From positions 2,995,001 through 3,059,000 of the forward strand of contig JADLSH010000113.1 in the NCBI GenBank assembly GCA_016169945.1: a stretch of 64,000 nt of DNA, in the 5' to 3' direction. This document shows, piece by piece, positions 11,780 to 23,174 of this stretch (positions are counted from its first letter, which is position 1; each line of letters starts with the position of its first letter). This DNA is from Trachythela sp. YZ-2020 (Eukaryota; Cnidaria; Anthozoa; Malacalcyonacea; Clavulariidae). Position numbers and translations under genes: made by a program. The notes below the pieces were generated by a model. It searched no databases. It was not told the DNA's origin and saw only the letters and a list, made by a program, of their open reading frames with translations.

Positions 11780-12976
11780 TGAATTACCAGGAAAGAGAAA
11801 GACCAGCAAAATATGAAGTGGGAGAAGGAGCACAGTGCCAGCTTCAAACCTGCGAAATTACAAGCTCCACTGTTAAGAGCTTCAAAATCGGAAGCCATTT
11901 CCCTTGAGTTAGCATAATGTAATGCAATTTTACTCCGAGGATATAAAAGAAGAGTTACCTCTTTTACAACTAGAAATATTCAAAGTACTCACGATAGAGA
12001 ATTGAAAAACCTAAAATGTTTTGCTGAATTCCTAGACGCCGTGAAAGGTGTGGACCGCAACGTGAAGCAAATGATCGGTGAAGTTATCACCATCTGCAAA
12101 CTTCTATTGGTCAATTCAGAAACTAGCGCAACTGGCGAGAGGTCTTTTTCTACCGCACAACGAATAAAGGCAAATATGTCGCAGAAGATATTTAACTGAT
12201 AATGCACGGCTGGTGGACGTGGCTAATTTGTTCGTGTCGAAGACTACATAAGAAAATGAAATATTGGTACATTTACGAAACAAGTTCTTTGCTATTTCTA
12301 AGGCTTATTGTTTACTTAACTCCAACAGGAACTCGTCGCACTTTTGGCGCCATTTTTCAGGTCATTTTAAAAATGCAAATGTTTTAGGTACCTAATTAGG
12401 CACTTTAATTCTCTTTTCTTCAGTCTTGACGGTAAATAGTGATTCGTCGCATATGTTTGGTAGTCAGAGATGGCGTAGCCTGCAAAACGGAGGTGGGGGG
12501 AACAATTTATGACGTCATAAAGAAATTGTTGAGTTGGCGGTGGGGCAAGCGATCGCTGAAGTAGTTTAGTAGGGAGTCCTGGCCAATGCTCTCATAGAAC
12601 ATTTTGATCTTTGAGGCCTCCTAGAGTTCCGGAAATACAATCAAAGTTGCTGGCTGCTGTAATATATTGTGCACACTCCCTAACATTTCCCATCGAATTG
12701 AAACATATATCGAAGGTGGTTCCGAAGGAGAGTGGGAGGGGAATCGCCCCCTTCAGTCCCCCGATGGTTACGGCCTTGGTAGTCAGCTGCTTTAACATTA
12801 AACATTTGCAAAGAGTTTTTATGAAATGGCATTTTAGGGACTATAGATTTCAAAACTTTTTCAAGGGCATGCCCCCATACCTCCTAAATGTCTCTATGAT
12901 TGAGCATTCGTTACTAGTGCCACCGCGCCCTTTAATATCTTTAGCGCCCCCAATCCAAACAAATGCTCCGGGGTTC
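11780..12976 (+). mobile_element. hAT transposon 3' remnant, duplication copy 2
   Basis: The fuller version of the 1009-1620 remnant. It contains a hAT dimerisation-domain frame (12002-12199), then non-coding sequence, the block gcatgcccccata and a right edge gctccggggttcctgcg near 12966-12982 that is a diverged CAGGGG-type terminus. The left end is not defined and the transposase catalytic part is missing. Confidence 0.55.
12002..12199 (+). pseudogene. hAT transposase C-terminal dimerisation domain, remnant
   Basis: The frame includes LLLVNSETSATGERSFS followed by TAQRIKANMSQ. The S/T-A-T-x-E-R-x-F-S block and the following R-I-K are the hallmark of the hAT C-terminal dimerisation region. 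After the stop a shifted frame reads ARLVDVANLFVSKTT, the expected continuation, so a frameshift lies near 12199. Copy 1 has lost the whole S-A-T-G-E-R block by deletion. Confidence 0.75.
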
Positions 12977-13243
12977 CTGCGCCGAGAAAACTTCTTTGAC
13001 AGCATAATATTAATGTAAACATGGTAATGAGGCTTACTCCGGTGGGCAATCTAGTTATATAACTCTGGATGAAAGTTTCACACTCTCTTGTAATTGTATC
13101 AAATTTCTGTCTTTTTAGCATCTATTGTAAATTAGTTATGAAAAACCGGTTGGGATAGCTAATAGATATTCTATGTATGTGTATTCATGTATGGAATAAT
13201 ATTATTAAAATTCCTCTAATTTGTCTTTCAATATTTTATTTAG

Positions 13244-13366
13244 ATATCGATGAATGCTTGTCATCCCCATGTGATCTTACAGTTTCTGTCTCGTGCAGCA
13301 ACATCCTAGGTTCTTACAGATGTATGTGTAAGAAAGGGTTCCGTTTTAATGGAGTGATATGTATTG
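13244..13366 (+). CDS. Calcium-binding EGF exon 2a (duplicate of 1a)
   Basis: A 123-bp exon, phase 1-1, acceptor tttatttag and donor g|gtacgt, as in 1890-2012. Starts DIDECLSSPCDLTVSVSC and ends CKKGFRFNGVICIG; all six cysteines are kept. The consensus Asn-Thr before Gly-Ser-Tyr is Asn-Ile here, which may weaken calcium binding. Splice sites are intact, so both duplicates could be used in one transcript. Confidence 0.82.
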
Positions 13367-15439
13367 GTACGTATTCTCGTATGTATTAGCATGGTAACTA
13401 ATTATCATTTTTTTCACCTTCTCAACATTATTTTGTACTCATCCTCACAGCTCCTGCTTTTTCTTTGTGTCGAAATTTCTTTCGAAGGTATGACACAGCG
13501 TGTGGCTGTAAGGATAATCTAACACATGCATCCGAAAACGACGTATATATTCGAATGCTATTTTCTGGTAATATACCTGCACGGTATTATAGAACAGTTT
13601 CATAGCGGTTTCAAATTTGTTTTATCTATAGCTGGACATAGGAGTAATTATTTTAGTATATATATCGTGAAGTTTTCTCATCGTAGGGCTCTTGATATAG
13701 AATCAGAATATATTAGTTATGGAAGTTTTTGTTTACCTAACTTAATTAAGGATATAGCTATTTCAATAGGACTTCAGTCACGAGCATATATTTCAGTCGT
13801 ATTGTATATACAATACAATTCACTACCATATTCTCTGCATAAAGTATTTTTTTACACGGCTAATTTATCGGTGTACGAAAAATCTTGAAAAAGGAAGATA
13901 GACAATGAGTGAATAACTGTATTCAAATCAGTAGCTAGTATATAGCATTTAATGCAGAGTCCAGTTCATAACTAAGCATGATAAAGCTGTTCTTTGGCCT
14001 CTTGCATACCTATAAATAACTATTGTATTCTTATCTTCGTGAAATTATCTTTTCAAAACATGGAATATATTGCATGCATTGAATGTGGGAATTTTTAAGG
14101 AATGTTCTATTATTTTCGAGTTGCGGATGGAAAAAGGAGCGGGTAATCAGATTTGGCATTAGCAAATGGCGCTGGTAATTTCCCTGGGTACTACTTGCCC
14201 GTGGGAATTTTGGGTAAAAAGGAAAAATGGAATGATTTCAATAATCCCACGTATAATTTTTCATTAACTTTAATTTCAAAAGCATTGAATCTAGCTTTGA
14301 CGTTAAGATTTACCGAACGTCTCATGTTGGATTGAGAATGGAGTGCCTTCCTTGAAAATTTGTGACATTCAATTCACTGGCTGTCAAAAAATTCCGAACT
14401 TTCATTTCTCAGCATTGTAATGCACTTATAGATTAGTATCTTGCATGATGATCTGTATATTGCAGTAACCAATACATATGAAATCTGGTTTTAATATATT
14501 GCAATAAATCTAAATGAGCAGGCTCCGTGATTGTAAGTTGATGGTTAATAAATATATTTCTCGCCCAAAATTTGAATAATTTAAGCTTATAAAATAAAAT
14601 TGGCTGTAAATTTTGATCAAACATTTCTGAACATTTTCGATGATCATGATGGACAATTCTCTCCTGACATTGATTTTGAACATTTATTGGGAAATACTTC
14701 TATTGACTACTAAGTAATGGGTGTAAATCGGAGTGTTTTTTAACGTGAAAGTTGCTAATACTGGCAATCATTGTAGAAATTAGGTACAAACATTACTGAT
14801 AGTATTCAACCTGCAAAGCAAAACTCGCCGCCATGTTGTTCCTTTCCACTTTGGTAAAAAAACTTTTCTCTGATTTTCCTTTTTTTTCAAAATTCGCTAT
14901 CGGGGAAAATCCCGAAAAATATATCCCAGCGAAACAAATGAAGCCGCTATTTACCGGTACCCGCCCTTTTTACCTGCTACCAGAAACCTGCGCAAATTAA
15001 ACTATCCCAGTATTTTATTGTAAAACATTTAGACATACGTTTTTCCTTTTCATTCAAAATTCGCAGCCGGGTAAAATCCATCGGCATCCGCGCCTTTACC
15101 TGTCACCAGAGACCCGCGCAAATTAAACTAACAAAACTGCCCCAATTTTTAATTGTAAAATGGTCAAACATCAGTCTTTTTACTTTCATCGCTAGAGTAA
15201 TTGAGTCTCGTTTATTGAAATACCAATGCACCTTTTGTTGAAGTTTATTAAGATCTAAGCTTTTATGATTTTAAAATTTGGTTCACCTGTACTTTTTTTA
15301 TTTGTAGGAAATGTCTCGGGTTTTAGAGAGTGTGTATTAACGTTTTCAATAATATTAAAATAAATCACTTTCACTCAATCACTACAATGCTTCATACTAG
15401 GTAGAGAGTGTTATGAATTCTCTTGAAACGTTCTCTTAG
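13367..15439 (+). other. Intron between EGF exons 2a and 2b
   Basis: Counterpart of 2013-6312 without the LINE. Contains the LINE-free target site near 13931. No coding motif on either strand. Confidence 0.6.
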
Positions 15440-15571
15440 ATGTTGATGAATGCAAATCATTCCAGTACTGTGGTTGTAAACGTTCAAAAAACGAAAAGTG
15501 CATAAATACCGAAGGATCTTGCAAATGTGGATGTGTTGAGGGGTTTGCCAGAAATGGGACTGAATGCTTTG
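15440..15571 (+). CDS. Eight-cysteine EGF exon 2b (duplicate of 1b)
   Basis: A 132-bp exon, phase 1-1, acceptor ttctcttag, donor g|gtaagt. Begins DVDECKSFQYCGC and ends GCVEGFARNGTECFG. It retains the eight cysteines seen at 6313-6444. DVDEC here is closer to the calcium-binding consensus than DVNEC in copy 1. Confidence 0.8.
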
Positions 15572-15719
15572 GTAAGTAATATTAATATTTTCGTTGTATT
15601 TGCTCAATTTAAACCAGTTATTTTGTGCTTCCAAGCAAAGGAACTTCATTGACTGCTCAAACCCTCGAAACAGGGGCGAAACTACCACCTTTCGGTGGGG
15701 GGGGGGGCGTCTGGTAGAA

Positions 15720-16260
15720 TTGTCCTTCCAAAAACTATGATGTTCTGCAGCTCTATGAGGGACCACGGAGCATTTTATTGAATTCAAAAGGCTAAAGATT
15801 TCCGAGAGTGCAGTGACACTGGTATCGAGTGCTGAAGGAGCGAGACTTTTAGGGGGGTATTGGGGCATGCTCCCCCAGAAATTTTGAAATCAACGGCCTC
15901 TGAAATGCCATTTCATGCACTTTGAGGGAAGATTTAAGAGCAATGTCACAATAATTCTTTCCAAAATATATGGTCGAAAGAAAAGCCGCTGACCACCAAA
16001 CCTACCGATCGTACCTACGCAAATGAATCATTATTTACTGAAAAGACTGAAGAAGAGAAAAAAGTGGCTAATTCAATACCTTAAACATTCATCAGTGCTT
16101 TTTGAAAAATCGGTCTGAAAACCGCACCAAAAAGTCCGACGATTCGCTGCTATTGCTAAATTTAAATAAGCAATTAGCCTTAGACATAGCAGAGATCTTG
16201 AATTAATATTTTCTCCAGTTAACTTCTTTATGGTTGTGAAAATTTACAATATGTTTAACT
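15720..16260 (-). repeat. Dispersed hAT-family repeat, copy B
   Basis: Duplicate of 6740-7260 within the second unit of the segmental duplication, with small indels. Also related to 31860-32395. No intact frame. Confidence 0.6.
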
Positions 16261-16562
16261 ATGCCTACTACTACATAGGTAAAATTCAGCATGTAATGTA
16301 TATACCGCTGTGATCATGTGCTAAGGTAATAACTACTATGAATAAGGTCACTTATTGACAATTCTTACAAATTATTATAATTTACATGTTTTGGAACAGT
16401 ATTGTGTATTGGTCTGTACAAAATCAATACAGAATAAAAATGTTCTTACGTAAAACTTTAAAAAATCACGTATGAAATGATTTTTTTAGTTCAACTAATG
16501 TTGTTCTTTTGGTCTTTCCTTCTTTTTATAAATCCTTTGCACAACTGCACCATGACTTCGTT

Positions 16563-17831
16563 GCCCTACAAGACCTTTGACTGCCCTGCCAATGTATTTT
16601 GGGGGGTGTCACACCCCCCATAACCTCCACCCCTTATGTTTCTCCCCTGCGTTCAAAACTACTAAATTATTGAAGAAAATAATCACCTTTTTCCTAAGAG
16701 GGGAAAAATACCGGATGGTCTCGATCACCAGAAATGACCCTCCAAGATCCTTTATTGATAATTCAATAAATATCTTCTGAATTTGAATAATGGAATCTGA
16801 TCAATAACACGATTTTAATATATTGGGCAATTTTGTATATCTCTCCTCGTGTGCTAACGTGTGGTATCAATGAATTCAGCTGGCGAAAAACAATTATAAT
16901 ACTTTCGTGCATTGGGAATCAAAAGTAGAAATCAAAAGCCTTGAATTCGAATATCAGACATATAAAATCCTGACAATTCATACAACCCTATCATTAAAAC
17001 AGTTCTTAGAAAGCAATATTGTCCTCGGACAGTCACATCTATTCTTGCGTATTAATTGAAGGAATGTGGCGTATCGAATTGTTAAACATATCTATTTTAA
17101 AAATTGCTGCCTTTAAGATACTTATTTAAGCTCCTAAATTACGTCGAAACAGTAAAATATGACAAATATGTACATTACTAAACTATGTAAAATAAGTACA
17201 AAAATTATAGATTAAGTTGCTATAAGTATGTCTAAACAGGAAGCAAGGACTAAAAGTTCAAAATAGATGCCGATGGACACTTGAGTTCAGCCTCCGGAAG
17301 TTTTATGACCGCGTTGAAATGTTTTAAATTTTAATGTTCACAATATTTATGCATTATAATGTGCGAAATTTGTAATAAACCACAACCAGAGCTATTTAAA
17401 TATAATAAGTTTAATTGAAAATTGAAATGGATTTTGATTCTCAAACATTTTCAAGATCGAATATACGCACACTTCTTGCAATTGGGCAGCGTAGCCCTAT
17501 TTTAGTACATATTACCGCCGCGTTTTTCCGAATATAATCAGGCACGAAAACTATAGGGCTGCTATACTATAGATTAGCGTTACAAAGTATGCTGAATCCC
17601 ATCGTTCTAACAATGTCGCCGTGATATGTGACCGCGGCCTAGCTGACACAAAACAGAAAAGATTAATCGATACTCGACATGTTCCTATATCTTCTTGTTA
17701 AGAACAAGACAGTTAATTTGTGCAAGAAATATCTTTTTAACCATAAAATATTTCTTGTACTTTGTGTTTTTTTGTAAAATCTTAAATAATATCACGAAAT
17801 TATATAATTTCTGTTTGACTGTTTTGTGTAG
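16563..17831 (+). other. Intron, single-copy
   Basis: Sequence to the right of the duplicated unit. It begins with a possible transposon scrap (tattttggggggtgtcac, about 16590-16610) and continues as AT-rich DNA to the acceptor before 17832. No domain seen in the open frame at 16577-16780. Confidence 0.5.
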
Positions 17832-17957
17832 ATATCGATGAATGTGCATCATCTCAATGCAATCTTACGGTTTTTGTCTCATGCAAGAATACCTACGGTT
17901 CTTATAGATGCAGTATGTGTAAGAAAGGGTTCGTTTTTGATGGAGCGAGATGTTTTG
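17832..17957 (+). CDS. Calcium-binding EGF exon 3 with CxxC variant
   Basis: A 126-bp exon, phase 1-1, acceptor ttttgtgtag, donor g|gtatgt. It starts DIDECASSQCNLTVFVSC and contains NTYGSYRCSMCKKGF, ending GARCFG. Six cysteines and the calcium-binding consensus are present. Relative to exons 1a/2a it carries one extra codon (agt) between the fourth and fifth cysteines, making CxxC where EGF modules have CxC. It lies outside the segmental duplication and may be the older module. Confidence 0.82.
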
Positions 17958-18450
17958 GTATGTGTACTTGCACTTATTGACAAGCTTAATACAAATATCC
18001 TTTAGGTCCCACTTCAATGTCTCTAGTCGTCCTTGAAACCGTCGGTACTGCTGCCTTTTCTTTGTACAGGCCCCTTCTTGAAATTACAATACAGCGAGCG
18101 GCTAAATGATTATCTGAACCTTGTAACAGAGAACTGCGTTTTTGAATAATATTTGCTGACAATCTCTGAGATCATTCATGTTTCCGCTCGCTACTCTGGT
18201 TTAAGTGAATGAATACATATAGCCCAGTCGAATTGCATTCACGACCCAACTATTCGACACTCGGGTCTAATGTCGAAATAAACTGTATAGTGTCCATATA
18301 TACACTCGAGCGATGACGTAATCGCCCAACAAGGTGGAGATAATCTTATGGTAAATAGGTAGCAGTTATCTCTATTCAAAGCATGATAATTAATGTCTAT
18401 ATGCCACGCTTCTAGGCAACGACTTTGGCCCAGGGGCGCCGGAGCCACGG

Positions 18451-18480
18451 GGGCAGCGGGGGCAGCTGCCCCCGCTGCCC
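18451..18480. repeat. Perfect 30-bp GC-rich palindrome
   Basis: Each 15-base half is the exact reverse complement of the other (half: gggcagcgggggcag). It is followed by more G-rich and C-rich runs up to about 18510. Lies just inside a probable hAT end beginning cagggg at 18431. Confidence 0.9.
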
Positions 18481-19120
18481 TTATAGTACGGGGGCACGCG
18501 GGGGCAACCGGTTGCCCTTTTTCTTAACAATAAAGTGCATTGCAATTAATAAATTATTATTATTGTGACCGGACTAGCCCTCATAGGTTTAATAAGGATT
18601 ATGACAGTGCAGTTTAACTAGATTATGTTAATTGACTAGTTATCTTCTTGATAAGTTATCTAGATTTTTCTGGTTTCCTCACACGCCTAGTTTTCCGTGG
18701 TCGATTAGCGCAGTTAAGCTTCGAAATAACGCACTCCCTTAGTTAATTCCTTTGTGTTATCGTTTTATAATATTCAGAATTATGTAAAATCTCCACTCAA
18801 AATGCAGGAAATGGCATTTCAGAGAGTGTAGATTTAAAAAATTTCCGCGAAATCCGGGTGACACGTGACCAGCTCCATACAGGGTATTATCTCCCCAAGA
18901 GATAAGAGCCTGTGAAAGAGGTTGATGAAAACCAGGCTTAAATGGTCTTACTGTGATATTATAGTCTAAAATACAAAACTACTGATCCGGTGTTGGATGA
19001 ATAACCACTTCCTTCCCCTGCCTGCATGTCCTCCCCAGGAACTTATAATTTATAATTTGTTAATCCATTAACTGGCAGTAAGCAACCACTGACAAATAAA
19101 GTCACCTGGTATATGTTAGG

Positions 19121-19323
19121 GCCTGTTCATATGGGGAGAAGTTATCTCGGTTAGCGAGAAAACATTTCGACAAGCTTACAAGCGAGATCTCGCCTTGTTA
19201 TGAATATAGTAGGAAAAGTTACACTGCGTTCATATGAGACGAAAATTTTCCCGTGTACCGAGATCTCGCTTGTTGACAGGCAAGATCTCGGTGACCGGGA
19301 TAATGTTTTTCCATATGAACACA
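19121..19323. mobile_element. MITE-like inverted-repeat element
   Basis: gttcatatggggagaag at 19125 is mirrored by ccatatgaac ending at 19320, and internal ccgagatctcg-type blocks repeat in both orientations. About 200 bp, no coding frame. A clear target duplication was not found. Confidence 0.55.
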
Positions 19324-20106
19324 ACATATCCAAAACTTTCTGTCGTGTCAGCAACTTTTCAATTTTCACTTTACAAAATGGCCTTGCAATTTAGTAATAA
19401 GTACAGAAAATTTAACAAGGTTGTTTACGATTAATCCAACTACGTAACGTAAGTTCAAAGCAGCCATATTTGTTTTTAAAATGTGGTCAATCACTTCTGA
19501 TTCAGCGCCAGAGCCAAATGCTCGAAGTTTCCCTGAATGGCACGTACAGTAACATGCCGATAAACTTAGCTGCTTCTGTCGCAGTAGTTGCGAAAGCTTC
19601 CATGCTAATGCTGTTTGCTTCGACCTGGAACTTTTTAAACGTTTGAGTCTATAAATTGTATAAAAGAATACATTCAATAATAATCATACATAATTTATAA
19701 GACTGACAGTCACTGACGAGAGTATAAAACAAAAATTTGCAATTCAAAATAGCACAACATTAAAAATTCATAGGCAATTATACCTGCGTAGATCGTAAAT
19801 GAAATAATTCTTTGAGACATCGTCGAGTTTCTTCACGATGTAACAAATTTAATAGGCTTCTTGCAGCCTTCATATCATCATCGTTTACTTTGGTCCTATG
19901 AATTGCTCGCATTTGGTGGTCAAGTCCACTCTCTTCGAAGAAAATTAAATTTTTTTAACAAAAATATTGCGGACATGGCAATTTCCATTTAAACACCCAC
20001 ATGAACAGGTCTTTTGGCATAGTCAAATGCTTTTCCTAATGTTCCGCTCCAGAACGTACTTCGTTGCCGCCATGACAGTCGCAAGTTCGGCCAGGCGCTC
20101 CCCCAA

Positions 20107-20353
20107 GGGTTTTCACTTGTTTCCATCTATCAAACTGACGTTACGCAATTTTCCCGATTTTTATATTCGTTTTTCTTGATTGTTCTTCATCAATTTGGTT
20201 AGGGTTAGGTTAGGGTTAGATTTAGGGTTAGGTTTTGGGTTAGGGGTTAGGGTAGGTTTTAGGGTTAGGGTCAGTTACAAAGTTTTTAACTTTACTTCAA
20301 ACTTGAAAAAATGACGTAACGTCAGTTTGGTAGATGGAAACAAGTGGCGACCC
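20107..20353. mobile_element. MITE with a telomere-like core
   Basis: Inverted termini of about 39 bp: the left arm (20107-20148) contains cacttgtttccatctatcaa and the right arm (20314-20353) its near-perfect reverse complement. Between them lie TTAGGG-type repeats (20197-20270). The flanks tcccccaa and tccccaag look like an imperfect short target duplication. No coding frame; the superfamily is uncertain (hAT-like if the duplication is 8 bp). Confidence 0.7.
20197..20270 (+). repeat. Interstitial TTAGGG-type repeats
   Basis: About a dozen imperfect units (ttaggg, ttaggtt, ttttgggttagggg). This is the metazoan telomere motif, but here it is the centre of an inverted-repeat element rather than a chromosome end. 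Confidence 0.9.
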
Positions 20354-20996
20354 TCCCCAAGACGCCCACATCCCATCTTCCTTTGCGCGCACATCAACGC
20401 AATGCAATACTTCATGTAAACCTTTCAATATAGTGACTCGTATTGCGTAATTAGTCTTTTTATTAGCTAACAGCGCCTGGGGACGAGGCAGTGTGCCTGA
20501 TAAACTCATGTAATTTGAGATTGGTTGGTTCTCTCCCGTACTTGGGAGGGTTTTCTTCGGATATTCATCTCTAGATAAAAAAACTAAACGTTAGGCATTG
20601 AATGAATGAACTTTATTTGAAATGGGTCATTTCTACGTTGTTACTGGTAAGAGTATTCTTCCCAACGACCCAATATAAGTAGGTTATTAAATACTAACAA
20701 TGACAAGTTACTGAGTATTTACTCTACAACAGGCAAGTGCTCAAAATCATCAACTTCCTTATTTAGTTTCAAAAAGAAGGGCAATAGGTATTAAGTCCGA
20801 GTTCAGAGAGTTACAGTTAGAATAAGTCAGCAAGGATTTTGTTTTTCGACAATTTAAAGTCATTAGGTTATAACGGGCATTTGAATCTCTAGTAAGATAA
20901 CTATCGATGCTGCTATATTATCTCACATCTTGTCAACAAGATGTATTCCCAACAGACTTGTAGCAAGCTTGTCAGTAGTAATATACAAGCCGATCA

Positions 20997-21140
20997 ACCC
21001 CCTTTTGTGAAGGGCGCATGATCATTAGCATATGAGGGGCGCATGATCATTAACATATGAGGGGTGCAGCATGATCATTAGCATATGAGGGGCGCATGAG
21101 TTGGCGCATCATCATTAACATATGAGGGGTGCGCATTACG
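20997..21140 (+). repeat. Minisatellite of about 25-30 bp
   Basis: Four to five imperfect copies of a unit like cgcatgatcattagcatatg followed by agggg. Units vary by insertions such as gcagc and gagttggc. Confidence 0.75.
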
Positions 21141-21460
21141 TAATTAACATAAGCATTCATTAATTATACGACTTGGTCTTCTTTGAGACCTCTCAACTCT
21201 ACTGGAGCTTCTTTTACGGCTTGCACTTGGCTTCAACATGAAAAATGCCTTTCGCGTCAATTTGAAAACCTTCAAATTTAAAGACGCGTGGCATGATGGG
21301 CAGACGCTCTTCAACCGTAGGTTCACAGATCAGAATGTTTGGTTTTGCTTGCAAATGCCTCTGTATGAGTTCTTCGGTAACGCCAGATACTAGCGGTCTA
21401 TTACCATTTCAATGAGCTTCGAGTCCTTAGGATCAATCCACCTGGAAACTTCAACAAGAA

Positions 21461-21494
21461 CGTCGACGTTTCGAGCGAAAGCCCTTCGTCTGGA
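21461..21494 (-). ncRNA. Hammerhead-like motif, probably decayed
   Basis: On the minus strand the order CAGACGA, a short GGGC/GCTC stem with a TTTC loop, then CGAAACGTC resembles the minimal hammerhead ribozymes carried in Penelope-like elements. The conserved CUGANGA core reads CAGACGA here, an essential-base change, so activity is doubtful. A Penelope-like endonuclease remnant lies 1.7 kb away on the other strand. Confidence 0.35.
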
Positions 21495-22836
21495 AGATCC
21501 CATCACACTATAGGTACAGAGGAGGTCGGACACACAATTAGCGAGTTGTCACGTGAGCTCTCGACCAATGAGATCACTCTGTTTTCTCATCGTGTTATCT
21601 CAAAAATTTGGGCAGAAAAACTTGCATTCGACGCAAAATAAATCGAGAAAAAACATTAATATTAAAATTTTCTTGCAAACTTTCAAGTGTAGTGGTACTA
21701 CTACTAAAGATCTGGTGATGTCTGCAAAAATCTCTGTGGTAAACGTTATTTTCAATGTTATTTTGATGTTTGAAGTTAGTCGACTCCCCGCGACGTGTTG
21801 ACTCCAGTCTAAATATGTTTACAATGTTTAAAATTAAATATCTAGAATTCCCATTGTTCGATTTTCTTCATTTTTGGTAGTCGTCAAGACAAAAATATAA
21901 GATTTAAATCTGCTGGAATGATCCCGATGATCCCTCGGCAGTTTTTGAGATATTAGGCATTGAAGTGACCATAGTCATTTCGACGTTTGCCAAAATGGCG
22001 TCTAATAGTTTAGGAAGATATTGCGCCACCAAAGCTTGTTTTTCCCAATGAATCTTGAAACTTCTTTAATAAAAAGAGCGTTATTCTTTAGAGTAAGCGT
22101 TAAAGTACTTTTGAATGAATTTTAGGAGATATTTGCGTGTTGTTTAGAGATTTTATATCTGGGCTAGTGTCTGGCTCTGTCTGCAAGTTTTGAAAGAAAA
22201 TTTTAGAAGTAAAATCTGTTGTTTATTTACAGATTTGTATTTTGGTTTGAATTCTATCATTGTATTGTTAATTTGCCTTCTTGGTGAATATTTGCTTTCT
22301 TTAATATTTCTTTATATATGTAGAGAATGAGCAGAGATATTATATTTTATGCATGTACTATGTATTTTCAATAAAAATGAAACTGTATATTACTGTAAAG
22401 TTTGTTTTGTCTACATTTCACCAGTAATTTCTGTTGCAAAAGTTATGTTTAAGCTGATGAATAGAAGTTCTTTGACAACCCCCAATATGGCGGTTTTCAG
22501 TAGTCACAATGTGCTATTGGGATAAATAAATAACTAAATACATATTAAAAGTCGAATCCTTTGATGCCAGCAGAATCAATCTGGCCAATAAATATTTAGT
22601 TTTTCTCACTATTTGCACAATGTACATTACAAATACAGACGATCCAAGCAGTGGGTCAGCTTATGAAATCATTTACTTAAGTATATGTATACATAATGTC
22701 TAGTTAGACCCTTCATTCTCATCTTTTCCTCACTTCTGTCTTTCCATGAATGTATGTTTATGTAAATATGTGTGTATTGTAAATAATGCATAGTATAATT
22801 TTGTTAAATGTAATTTATAATTGCAGGACCCCACTG

Positions 22837-22885
22837 AAAAACACTTCGGTGATGTGGCTATCCTGGTTAAATATAAATAAATAAT
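22837..22885 (+). mobile_element. CR1-type LINE 3' end remnant
   Basis: The sequence accccactgaaaaacacttc, then gtggctatcctggtt, then a run of (TAAA)n-like repeats, is the usual 3' end of CR1-like LINEs. Upstream sequence back to about 22700 may be its 3' UTR. No coding part found. Confidence 0.55.
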
Positions 22886-23174
22886 AAAATAAAAAATATA
22901 TAAAATGCAACACTGAACAAAGTGTCCACAAATTACATATAGAATTTCAACACATGAACGTTTATATTGACCACAAGACCAGTTGATCACACGCAGCCTT
23001 TGAGATTTCTGCACAAATAAATCCATTAAACGGACTCAAAGAGACTTGTTATACATCGAACAGAAACACTAAACACATCCATAATGATGGCATTGAGTCT
23101 CTGTATCAATAGCGTCCATTTTCGCAGAATTTGCTATGGCCAGAGATGTTGACTTCACGGCAGTCAACACATAA

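Larger units (their letters stand above)
11548..16562 (+). repeat. Tandem segmental duplication, copy 2
   Basis: About 5.0 kb, homologous to 723-11547 and directly abutting it. The junction is visible where the caccatgac repeats run into cctgaaaacgcacatacgcg at 11548. This copy keeps the unfilled LINE site (near 13931, aaatcagtagctagtatata) and a diverged counterpart of the Gypsy site (near 16300, tataccgctgtgatcat). It contains EGF exons at 13244 and 15440 that pair with 1890 and 6313. Confidence 0.85.
17958..20106 (+). other. Intron with transposon scraps
   Basis: No gene recognised. Contains a GC-rich palindrome (18451-18480) inside a stretch starting cccaggggcgccgga at 18430 that looks like a hAT terminus, a sequence near 18805 (ggaaatggcatttcagagag) related to the dispersed hAT repeat, and a MITE at 19121-19323. 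Confidence 0.5.
20354..23099. other. Intron or intergenic DNA with repeat remnants
   Basis: No host exon recognised. Holds a probable LINE 3' end on the minus strand (about 20604-20640, gaatgaatgaactttatttg), an AT-rich minisatellite (20997-21140), an antisense hammerhead-like motif (21461-21494) and a CR1-type 3' tail (22837-22885). Confidence 0.5.

Noticed and set aside
15392..15868. 158-codon minus-strand frame across the second eight-Cys EGF exon
   Set aside because: It is the antisense shadow of an EGF exon plus a poly(G) repeat; the copy-1 counterpart is interrupted.
20197..20270. A true chromosome end or internal fusion point
   Set aside because: Repeats are short, degenerate and enclosed by inverted repeats, so a MITE core explains them better.
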